From contig NZ_VWXL01000052.1 of assembly GCF_009746625.1 (NCBI RefSeq), positions 186,001-250,000 on the forward strand: 64,000 nucleotides of DNA, given 5' to 3'. This stretch comes from Caproicibacter fermentans. GTDB taxonomy: Bacteria > Bacillota > Clostridia > Oscillospirales > Acutalibacteraceae. The translations under genes were made by a program, and so were the position numbers. The notes beneath the pieces are model-generated. The model was given only the letters and a program-made list of their open reading frames with translations. It was not told where the DNA came from and searched no databases. Positions 15,773 to 22,390 of the stretch are shown here, in pieces; within the stretch, counting starts at the first letter, position 1; every line of letters begins with the position of its first letter.

Positions 15773-17022
15773 TGCTGCGCCCTCCTGTAAGTTTCTATGG
15801 GAGTAAATCTTCGATAAACCGTATATGGAATCCCGATCGACAAGAACAAAACAAGCAGTTCATAAAGCACGATCAATAAAATACTCTTCTGGTCAACAAT
15901 CATTGGGTCAACCGAAAGGAATCCGTTCCATACCAGGAAGCCTATATTCTTCATGAGAATGATATTGACGCCTCCGGCTGCAACACTGATCAGGCCAATC
16001 CCGGCGGCCATATAACCAAAACATTTCTTGCGGCTGCAGCCGCATAAATAGTAGATACTGTTCTGCCGAAGATTTTTATAAATAAACAAAATGGAGATGC
16101 TGATCAGAGAGATGGTAGAAACAAAAAGAAAGAAAAACGGCATCGGCAGTTCTTGCTTCAATGTTCTGGACACAGCCTTTTCCGTATCCGTTTTTATTTT
16201 GTCATAGGTAACAAACCTTCCTTGCCGATCTAAATATTGGACACAGTCGTTTCTCTCTTTTTGTGTGGATTCCGGGTTCAAATCAATAAAGAAATTCTCA
16301 GATATTTGCGGGGTGCTGTTTTTCTGTAAAAACGCAAGAAGCTTTGGTGTTTCCCTGAGAATGACTACGGATCCCCGGTCAAATAATTCGTCCGCCTGAA
16401 CCTTTGTACCGCCGAATCCCAGGCTAACGGTATAGGCCGGATCATCCATTTTTCCAATCGCATGAATCTTAACATCGGTATATTGGGAACTTTTATAGGG
16501 ATGCAGTCTAACAGTGAAAGTATCGCCGATTTTGATGTTGTGATAGAGATAGCCGCATAGAACCGCGTCAATTCCGCCGCCGGAATTAGGGTCGCTGTTG
16601 CTGTCGGCATCCAAACTCCTGCCGGAGGTGATCCTCAGGGGAAACGCTTTGAGAAGTTCGTCACGATACAGGGTATAACCGCTTCCGGCTGCATTTTGAA
16701 AGGTGAAACTGCCGTTCCACGGGGCTGAAATAATGGAGCGGACCGCATGGAATGATTTGATCTTCCGGTGATAGTCCTCTACTTTTTTGCTGTACTCATC
16801 GGGCGGCAACGTAATCGCATCCGGTCCAAATCCGGCAGGCATGAAATAAACAAAGTGATCCAACCCGGAATTGCAAAAAACCTTTTGCGTGTAAGTAAAG
16901 TATCGGTATCGGCCAATCGCGAAATTTGCGACCAGCATTGCAGCGCAAAAGAGAATTAGCAATACGACGGAGGAAAGTTTATTGCGGCTGTAAAAATTGC
17001 CGATCATTTTCAGAAATTTCAT
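15769..17022 (-). CDS. FtsX-type ABC permease, subunit 2
   Basis: A 417-aa membrane protein with MacB topology: one N-terminal helix (about residues 17-37), a large outside domain of roughly 260 residues, then three helices in the last 115 residues (PFFFLFVSTISLISISILFIY, MAAGIGLISVAAGGVNIILM, ILLIVLYELLVLFLSIGIPY) and a short basic tail. MacB-type permeases do not carry substrate through the membrane in the usual way but couple ATP hydrolysis to movement of the outside domain. It is encoded two bases after the other permease and overlaps the ATPase, so a heterodimer is likely. Confidence 0.8.
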   Translation of the reverse strand: MKFLKMIGNFYSRNKLSSVVLLILFCAAMLVANFAIGRYRYFTYTQKVFCNSGLDHFVYFMPAGFGPDAITLPPDEYSKKVEDYHRKIKSFHAVRSIISAPWNGSFTFQNAAGSGYTLYRDELLKAFPLRITSGRSLDADSNSDPNSGGGIDAVLCGYLYHNIKIGDTFTVRLHPYKSSQYTDVKIHAIGKMDDPAYTVSLGFGGTKVQADELFDRGSVVILRETPKLLAFLQKNSTPQISENFFIDLNPESTQKERNDCVQYLDRQGRFVTYDKIKTDTEKAVSRTLKQELPMPFFFLFVSTISLISISILFIYKNLRQNSIYYLCGCSRKKCFGYMAAGIGLISVAAGGVNIILMKNIGFLVWNGFLSVDPMIVDQKSILLIVLYELLVLFLSIGIPYTVYRRFTPIETYRRAQQ

Positions 17023-17024
17023 TG

Positions 17025-18149
17025 CTAATCCTCCAAGACATATTTATTTTTCAGAGTAATCATCGTATTCCTGTAGTAGTTCCAGAGAAAAGGCAGCTGG
17101 ACCAGGACGGAGACAGCCAGCATGACAAGCAGAATAATCATATAATCCTTCGTTTCATATTGGATTCCGGCGGTTGTATTTACTTTCTCAAACACGGCAT
17201 TCCGCAACAGCACGTGAATTGCGATGCTAAAAAGCCCGATGAAAAGATTCAAAACAAAATTCTCCAATGCGATGATTTTCATTACGGTATGTTTTGCCGC
17301 ACCTACCAGTGAGTAAATTATATTTTCGCTGCTGTTTACATCGACCATGAATTTCATTAAAAACATAAAGGATATAAGGGAAATCAAATAAACTATTGAT
17401 ATCATTAGGATTTCTTTCGGCGCCTTTTTTTCTTCGCTTTGAATGACCGAATCTGGCCCGCTGATCTCACTTTGCGGAAAAATCCGCTTAAGCTTTTCCG
17501 TAAAGCTTTGATTGTTTTTTTCGCTTAATCTTTGCTGCAAAAGAACCGAAATGCGGTCGGCAGCAAATCCATCGCGATCGAATGCGGACGGCGGTATATA
17601 AAAGGCGACCGTATCGATGCTTATTCCAATGATTCTGTATTTTATCCCCTGTATTTTTAGACTTTCGGGCATATTGTTGTCCCGCAGAAATTCCATGGGA
17701 ATCACGACAACCCTTTCTCCGTCTTTCAGTTCCTGTTCCGTAAATTGAGTTCGTCCCTTTACGCTTTTCATGGTATCCCCGCCGGACAACGGAGTTTTAA
17801 CATAAAATCCGTTTTTTGTGTTTTTTGTAAAGGTTGCGCCAATATTTACGCATGCCAATTCCTTTTGGGGAACGACGCAGCTTGCTTCCATGCGTTCAAC
17901 CCCGTAGTTGCGAAAGTAGGATTTGAGTTCGTCTGACTTTACATGTTGCGGTGAAGAGAGATCGATCGTATAAGTTCGATAAGCCTCGTCATTTTTTCCC
18001 GAATTCTTTTTTACCGTTACCATATTCCCATAAAAATAAATAAAAGTGATTGCACAAGAAATACCGCCGATGATAAAAAGGCAGAAAATCAGTTTGTTTG
18101 ACTTGAAATATTGCTTGATTCTTGAAAAGACCAAATAGAATGTCTTCAT
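17025..18149 (-). CDS. FtsX-type ABC permease, subunit 1
   Basis: A 374-aa membrane protein with the same layout as its neighbour: one N-terminal helix (FCLFIIGGISCAITFIYFYG), a long outside domain containing GGDTMKSVKGRTQFTEQELKDG and RVVVIPMEFLRDN, and three C-terminal helices. I chose the ATG at 18149, which follows GGAGGGAAAG. The longer frame to 18203 lacks a ribosome site and overlaps the intercistronic hairpin. It is the first transporter gene behind the exported protein at 18221, which suggests that this protein is the exported substrate or the effector of the transporter. Confidence 0.8.
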   Translation of the reverse strand: MKTFYLVFSRIKQYFKSNKLIFCLFIIGGISCAITFIYFYGNMVTVKKNSGKNDEAYRTYTIDLSSPQHVKSDELKSYFRNYGVERMEASCVVPQKELACVNIGATFTKNTKNGFYVKTPLSGGDTMKSVKGRTQFTEQELKDGERVVVIPMEFLRDNNMPESLKIQGIKYRIIGISIDTVAFYIPPSAFDRDGFAADRISVLLQQRLSEKNNQSFTEKLKRIFPQSEISGPDSVIQSEEKKAPKEILMISIVYLISLISFMFLMKFMVDVNSSENIIYSLVGAAKHTVMKIIALENFVLNLFIGLFSIAIHVLLRNAVFEKVNTTAGIQYETKDYMIILLVMLAVSVLVQLPFLWNYYRNTMITLKNKYVLED

Positions 18150-18179
18150 CTTTCCCTCCGCCATAGGATGTAAAATGAG

Positions 18180-18209
18180 GCAGTTATGGAGTATAACCTC
18201 CATAACTGC
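18180..18209 (-). promoter_or_regulatory. Intercistronic hairpin between exported protein and exporter
   Basis: GCAGTTATGGAG (18180-18191) pairs perfectly with CTCCATAACTGC (18198-18209) over a 6-base loop, followed on the transcript by CTCATTTTA. This is a weak terminator-like or stabilising stem. It could keep transporter expression below that of the exported protein. Confidence 0.6.
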
Positions 18210-18220
18210 TGTTGAATTAA

Positions 18221-18628
18221 TTATTCGTAATAGACGTCATAGAATTCCTTAGAGCCGCTGGGTCCGTACCGAGTACCGGAAAGGTCTAAAGAAGTAGCAT
18301 AATCCGCAGAAATGGAAACCCAAGATGTATTAACCCATCCAGATGAAGTGGCCTTATTAAAAGTAAAGTTTTTATGCGCCTCTTCACCTGTGGAACTTAC
18401 TCTCACATATGCAGCCCCACTATCATTTGGATTTAGATAAACATGGACTCCGGCTCTTGCCGGCTGTGGCTTGTACACCGTGTTGCACCAATCATAATAA
18501 TTGTCAATATCATTATGAAAGTCTGCATTAACATGTATGGTTTTTGCAGAGCCTGAAACTGTAAAAGTTGCAATCAAAGCAACTGCTGCGCAAAGAGCTG
18601 ATAACTTTTTTAATTTGGTCTTTAACAT
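18221..18628 (-). CDS. Small exported protein, candidate bacteriocin-like or effector peptide
   Basis: A 135-aa protein with a signal peptide (residues 1-28, LSALCAAVALIATFTVSGSA before the cut). The mature part of about 107 residues is predicted beta-rich with many Ser, Thr, Tyr and Asn (GVHVYLNPNDSGAAYVRVSS, SSGWVNTSWVSISADYATS). This size and composition resembles lactococcin-972-type precursors, and the downstream permease/permease/ATPase trio matches that arrangement, but I see no diagnostic motif. AAAAAGGAGGAAC precedes the start. Driven by the third ECF-type promoter. Confidence 0.65.
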   Translation of the reverse strand: MLKTKLKKLSALCAAVALIATFTVSGSAKTIHVNADFHNDIDNYYDWCNTVYKPQPARAGVHVYLNPNDSGAAYVRVSSTGEEAHKNFTFNKATSSGWVNTSWVSISADYATSLDLSGTRYGPSGSKEFYDVYYE

Positions 18629-18631
18629 TTT

Positions 18632-18888
18632 TGTTCCTCCTTTTTATTTTGGCCTATGGACGTACGAAAGAGTTGCCGGGCAGGGGAATCAGTCTCCCCT
18701 CAAAATAGTCCATCGGTGTCATCCTCTTTCTGAAACAAAAATTTATTTCAAAGCGCGCGCTGCATTGAAAACAATGGAATGAAATTAATAAATTTTTACC
18801 TTCTACCCTACAAAACACCTGAGAAGCCGTTTTGTTACACTCTTTTTAAAAATTTTTAAAGGCTTTTTAGAAACTTTCAAAAAGAGTG
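18632..18888 (-). repeat. Duplicated leader module, copy B
   Basis: Matches 14755-15012 over its whole length, including the ribosome-site block, the ATGGAC/CGTAC block, the ECF promoter and about 50 bases beyond it. The 180-base untranslated leader is conserved along with the promoter, suggesting it acts as RNA as well. Confidence 0.75.
18814..18839 (-). promoter_or_regulatory. ECF-type promoter 3
   Basis: Minus strand TGTAAC (18834-18839), 13 bases, AGGTGTT (18814-18820). It drives the small exported protein and the ABC genes behind it. Confidence 0.7.
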
Positions 18889-18986
18889 CCTTTGCGGATG
18901 AGTAATAAATGGGTGCCGGCGGCGGTTGAGCCGCCGGCAAAGTGTATGTGAAAGGGAGTTCCTTGTAATCAGCTTTGGACCGGGAG

Positions 18987-19415
18987 TCAGCCGCAGTCGG
19001 CTTTTGTGGAAGTATTGATATATTCCGTGTTTCCGTTGCGCGTGACGGCGGCGTTAAGCATTAATTCGTATGTGTATCCGCTGGAAACGTAGTATTCCTT
19101 GTAAAAATCCAGCTCGTCGCCGTAGGAGGTCGCGCTCCAATGCTTGACTGTTGTGGAAGTATTGCCTTCCACCCGCATCAGGTAAACGTCCGCTTTAATC
19201 TTGCTGGTTCCGTCTTTTCCGCGAATTATTACGGTCGATTCTGACTTGTCGCCGGAAAAACTCAGGTTCAGATGGATACTGTCCGTGTTCACCAGCATTA
19301 CATGCACGCCGGAGTTTGCGCTTCCCGCGGAGGAGGTCGCCGCAAACGCCGGAAGACCGGAACTGAACAGCAGCATGCAAACGGACAGGGCCAGAGAAAC
19401 TACTTGCTTTTTCAT
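18987..19415 (-). CDS. Small exported protein (DUF6147-like pattern)
   Basis: A 142-aa protein with a signal peptide ending PAFAA (residue 26). The mature part is about 115 residues, a single beta-sandwich-like domain with KIKADVYLMRVEGNTSTTVK then HWSATSY...FYKEYYVSSGYTYELMLNAAVTRNG. This alternation is typical of small secreted clostridial proteins in the DUF6147 group, as I recall it. It is the first gene after the anti-sigma gene, driven by the fourth ECF-type promoter with only a 55-base leader. Function unknown. The family assignment is from memory of the pattern. Confidence 0.6.
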   Translation of the reverse strand: MKKQVVSLALSVCMLLFSSGLPAFAATSSAGSANSGVHVMLVNTDSIHLNLSFSGDKSESTVIIRGKDGTSKIKADVYLMRVEGNTSTTVKHWSATSYGDELDFYKEYYVSSGYTYELMLNAAVTRNGNTEYINTSTKADCG

Positions 19416-19473
19416 TTTTACATCCCTCTTTCTGAGGCCGAATGAACGGCCTAAAAATTATTTCTATATACAG

Positions 19474-19499
19474 AACACCTGAATTTCCAGAATGTTACA
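19474..19499 (-). promoter_or_regulatory. ECF-type promoter 4
   Basis: Minus strand TGTAAC (19494-19499), 13 bases, AGGTGTT (19474-19480). The spacer differs from the other three, which makes the shared end blocks more convincing as the recognition elements. Confidence 0.7.
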
Positions 19500-19540
19500 G
19501 ATTTTTAGAAATTTTTTTAAAAATATTTTTTCACTCGCCC

Positions 19541-20275
19541 TTATTTAACTTTGATGCTTTCGGCCATCTTAATCAGCTCTTTCGAATCGATCTTTGACAT
19601 GAGCAGAAAACTGGAATGATCATTTTTCCATAGAAGAAAAGAGGAATCGTCCTTTGTGTTGGCCCGGAAAAGGGATGCTTGGTTCCCATTAATATCAATT
19701 TGGGAATAGGTGCTGTGTTCGGAATCAATCACTTCCTGTCCTCCCGCGGATAAGCTCGCCTGTTGAAAGTCAATCGTCTGTCCCTCTTTATTTTTATAAA
19801 CTGTATAGAAAATGTCCCCGAGCTCAGATTTTTTGCTGACCGTAAACCCAGCCGGAACATAGGAAGGAAAATATTGCTTACTGGCCTGATCTTCCTCCAT
19901 ACCGGAGGAGCCGGAATTTCGTTCACCCTGCTGGTAAGAAATTTTCGCGCTGCCGCTCCGCCATTCGATGATCGCGTTGAAAATGGCGTTGCGCGACGCT
20001 TCCACGCTGAGCAGGCTGCCGAGCGATACGGGAATCATGATCGCGAGAAGGACGGCGACCCGTTTCGTAACCGCCCTGACGCGCCGGAGAATCGACTTTA
20101 CGCGGGCTTCGCGGATCATGCTTTCGATTCTGCGCTTTGTCCCTAAAGAAAGCTCGCAGTCCGCGAGCGCGGCTTCGCTCGGAAGGCTTTGAACCTCCTT
20201 TTCAAAATTTTCGTTGACCGCCTCTTTCAGCATTGCCTCAAAAAGCTCGCGGTTTAATTTTACGTTATTCACCAT
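19541..20275 (-). CDS. Transmembrane anti-sigma factor with DUF4367-like sensor domain
   Basis: A 244-aa protein. The first 70 residues are cytoplasmic and helical and would hold the sigma factor. One membrane helix spans residues 73-91 (VAVLLAIMIPVSLGSLLSV). The outside domain has YFPSYVPAGFTVSKKSELGD, TIDFQQASLSAGGQEVIDSE and SSFLLMSKIDSKELIKMAESIKVK, a pattern of DUF4367 proteins that accompany ECF sigma factors. It overlaps the sigma gene by eleven bases. By analogy it would hold the sigma factor inactive until an envelope signal is sensed. Confidence 0.82.
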   Translation of the reverse strand: MVNNVKLNRELFEAMLKEAVNENFEKEVQSLPSEAALADCELSLGTKRRIESMIREARVKSILRRVRAVTKRVAVLLAIMIPVSLGSLLSVEASRNAIFNAIIEWRSGSAKISYQQGERNSGSSGMEEDQASKQYFPSYVPAGFTVSKKSELGDIFYTVYKNKEGQTIDFQQASLSAGGQEVIDSEHSTYSQIDINGNQASLFRANTKDDSSFLLWKNDHSSFLLMSKIDSKELIKMAESIKVK

Positions 20276-20816
20276 GAAATCCCCTTTCGTTCATTGCTTT
20301 TGCAAGAGCCGCTTTCGCGCGGTGAAGACGCACCCGGGCGTTCCCCGGTGAAATGTCCAAAAGCTGCGCGATTTCTTCGTGAGAATAGTCGTACACATAT
20401 TTTAATTCCAGCACGATGCGAAACTTTTCATCCAGCCGGTTCAGCTCCGCCTGCAACGCCCGGTACGTTTCTTCCGTCAGCAGATGGTCACAGGGCAAAT
20501 CGAAGGAATCAGCCTGGAAATTCTCTTCATCCAGAGACACCTGCGAATGGTGTGATTCTTCCCGCAGCATGTTGTAACAAATATGTTTCACTAATATAAC
20601 CACCAAACCCTTGGTTTTGTTACAGTCTTCAAACGAAAATTTTTGAAATTTTTCAATTATTTTTACAAAAGTCTGAGAAACCGCGTCTTCGGCCTTGCTT
20701 TGGTCCTTTAAAATCCCTTTTGCTATGTACAGCATCAGTTTGTAATTTTGCCGGTACAGCTGGTCCATGGTTTGGCGCTCTTCTTCGTTTTCAATTGCCA
20801 TGATGCAAGGCAGCAA
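20265..20816 (-). CDS. ECF RNA polymerase sigma factor
   Basis: A 183-aa sigma-70 family protein with only regions 2 and 4. Region 2 is seen in YRQNYKLMLYIAKGILKDQSKAEDAVSQTFVKI (about 20-55). Region 4 helix-turn-helix is YDYSHEEIAQLLDISPGNARVRLHRAKAAL (about 142-172). I keep the TTG at 20816 because GGGAGGG lies six bases before it. The ATG at 20801 has poor spacing. Its own promoter looks like sigma-A (TTGCAG, 18 bp, TACAAT), not like the four ECF-type promoters, so it appears not to be autoregulated through that motif. It probably recognises them. Confidence 0.92.
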   Translation of the reverse strand: MLPCIMAIENEEERQTMDQLYRQNYKLMLYIAKGILKDQSKAEDAVSQTFVKIIEKFQKFSFEDCNKTKGLVVILVKHICYNMLREESHHSQVSLDEENFQADSFDLPCDHLLTEETYRALQAELNRLDEKFRIVLELKYVYDYSHEEIAQLLDISPGNARVRLHRAKAALAKAMNERGFHGE

Positions 20817-20880
20817 TAGAATCCCTCCCTTATTTCTGTTTTCTATTGTATCATTTCGGCCGGAGAAACTGCAAATTTAG

Positions 20881-20918
20881 AAAAAAATCCCGTGCTTCCC
20901 AAAAAAAGAAGCACGGGA
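20881..20918 (-). terminator. Rho-independent terminator of the BusR-like gene
   Basis: Minus-strand TCCCGTGCTTC/GAAGCACGGGA stem followed by seven T residues. Confidence 0.9.
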
Positions 20919-20939
20919 CGGAGACATGAAATCGCTGAT

Positions 20940-21569
20940 TTATAAAATTCCGTTGACAAAGGCATTAAAACGCTCGATGACGTTTTCGTCGCCGACGATG
21001 AGGACACGGTCGGACGCGCAGAATTCGTAGTACGGGCCGGGGGAAAGGATGATGTCCTTTTGCTGAACCACGCCGATGATGGTCGCCCCGGTATTGTGCC
21101 AGATTTCCAGTTCCCCGATGCTTTTGCCGATGATCGGCGATTTGCCCGGAAGAGGAATCTCCACGGGCGTGATCAGGTCGGACCGCTTGTAGCGGTACAT
21201 GTCGATAATCTGTTTGGTCAGCGAAAGGATTTCTTCATCCATGCCGCTGCGCTTTTCCATCAGCTGGGCGAGCTTCAGGCGAAGGTCGGCAACCCGCTCG
21301 TCGTCTTTAAAGCTCTTGATAAATTGGATCGCGTTTTCTTTGGAAAGAATGACGATCCCGCTGCCTAACATGATTTTGAGCACGTTTTTATCGGAAAGAA
21401 TGGACATGGACCGACGTATGGTTTCCGGGGAAACGTTATATTCCGTGGCCAGGGTGGAGCGCCCCTTCAGGCGGGAGCCCTCCGGAATTTCTCCCGACGC
21501 AATTCTCGCGGCCAAATCCATTGCGATTTTCAAATACCTTGGCATGGTATAGCTTTCCCAACCCGCCAT
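20940..21569 (-). CDS. busR: BusR-like GntR/RCK_C regulator
   Basis: A 209-aa DNA-binding protein. The N-terminal GntR winged helix reads RYLKIAMDLAARIASGEI and STLATEYNVSPETIRRSMSIL, a coiled linker follows (about 85-125), and the C-terminal RCK_C/TrkA_C domain has IGKSIGELEIWHNTGATIIGV and LSPGPYYEF...DRVLIVGDE. This architecture is that of BusR in lactic streptococci, which binds cyclic di-AMP and represses a glycine-betaine transporter. No intact transporter is adjacent here. The only betaine-transporter sequence in the window is the wreck at 9343-9677. It has a sigma-A promoter and its own terminator. Confidence 0.82.
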   Translation of the reverse strand: MAGWESYTMPRYLKIAMDLAARIASGEIPEGSRLKGRSTLATEYNVSPETIRRSMSILSDKNVLKIMLGSGIVILSKENAIQFIKSFKDDERVADLRLKLAQLMEKRSGMDEEILSLTKQIIDMYRYKRSDLITPVEIPLPGKSPIIGKSIGELEIWHNTGATIIGVVQQKDIILSPGPYYEFCASDRVLIVGDENVIERFNAFVNGIL

Positions 21570-21636
21570 GTTTATCAGTCCTCCGTATGGGTAACGCGGT
21601 TTACCCGCTCTGGGCCGAACAATTCAGCCAAAACCG

Positions 21637-21665
21637 ATTATAGCATGTTTCGGTTCCGCGGGCAA
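21637..21665 (-). promoter_or_regulatory. Sigma-A promoter of the BusR-like gene
   Basis: Minus strand TTGCCC (21660-21665), 17-bp spacer, TATAAT (21637-21642). Confidence 0.75.
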
Positions 21666-21686
21666 TCCATTTTTGCACGCTTTGTG

Positions 21687-21732
21687 AAAAATGGCCCGGC
21701 CGCCCGTGCTTTTTTGCTGCAACAGGCGGCCG
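21687..21732 (-). terminator. Terminator of the DUF3892 gene
   Basis: CGGCCGCC (21697-21704) pairs with GGCGGCCG (21725-21732). On the minus strand it is followed by GGCCATTTTT. Confidence 0.65.
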
Positions 21733-21753
21733 GAGGCCGAATTTGATTCAGCT

Positions 21754-22056
21754 TTACTGGGAAACGGTCGGCAGGCTGCCCAGATTGTTGTCCTCCGAGC
21801 CGTCCGGAAGGGAACGAAGGTATTCCGTCCCTTTTTTCACGGCGACCGCCACGCCCCGGATTTTGTTCTCTCTTGCCAGATGAACGCCCTCATCCCGGGT
21901 GACTTTTCTGCCGTCCGAGAGCTGGTACCCGGTTATTTTGCCGGAGGCTTTGACAAGCCCCGTGATGGAAAGCGCGTCCGCTTCCGGCTCCGGTGTAAAT
22001 TCGTTGATGGCCTTTGGCAAAGGCCCGTTGTTTTCTCCCTGTGTTTCCTGTCCCAT
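21754..22056 (-). CDS. DUF3892 family protein
   Basis: A 100-aa soluble protein. The DUF3892 core runs from about residue 29 to 95: ALSITGLVKASGKITGYQLS, DGRKVTRDEGVHLARENKIR, GVAVAVKKGTEYLRSLPDG, ending in a conserved NNLGSLPTVSQ. The family is common in spore-forming Firmicutes and has no assigned activity. A ribosome site AAAGGAG precedes the start. It is transcribed divergently from the peroxiredoxin gene and has its own terminator. Confidence 0.85.
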   Translation of the reverse strand: MGQETQGENNGPLPKAINEFTPEPEADALSITGLVKASGKITGYQLSDGRKVTRDEGVHLARENKIRGVAVAVKKGTEYLRSLPDGSEDNNLGSLPTVSQ

Positions 22057-22198
22057 TTACATAACTCCTTTCCGCTTTTAGTTTCTGCGGACAAAGCCGT
22101 TTTATTCCCCGCGCCGGCCGATGGGGCGCGGCGGGCTGCCGCACAGTTTTTATCACGGCGCGTATTATAAAACAGAAGCAAAAGGAGGTTTTTTCTTT

Positions 22199-22390
22199 AT
22201 GATGGATATGGACAATATGAACATGAAAATGGATCAAATGGACCGCTGCGGCCATTTAAGCATAGGGATGGAAGCGCCGGATTTTACCGCGAACACAACC
22301 TTCGGGCCGATCCGCTTTTCGGATTATCGGGGGAAATGGGTGGTGTTCTTTTCTCATCCCGGCGACTTCACGCCGGAAGATATAAGCTAG
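22199..22390 (+). pseudogene. Peroxiredoxin, 5' part split by the prophage
   Basis: The first 59 codons of a 1-Cys-type peroxiredoxin: APDFTANTTFGPIRFSDYRG, then KWVVFFSHPGDFTP. The frame leaves the host gene at the left attachment core and stops four codons later in phage DNA (EDIS), before the catalytic cysteine, so this half cannot be active. The N-terminus is an unusual methionine- and aspartate-rich run (MMDMDNMNMKMDQMD). AAAGGAGG precedes the start by about ten bases. Joining 22199-22376 to 57723-58261 restores one frame of 238 residues. Confidence 0.92.
22357..22376. repeat. attL: Left attachment core
   Basis: TCCCGGCGACTTCACGCCGG, identical to 57703-57722; flanking bases differ on both sides, so the shared core is exactly 20 bases. 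Within it CCGGCG-ACTTCA-CGCCGG is a perfect dyad. It encodes part of the HPGDFTP active-site loop of the peroxiredoxin. Confidence 0.92.
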
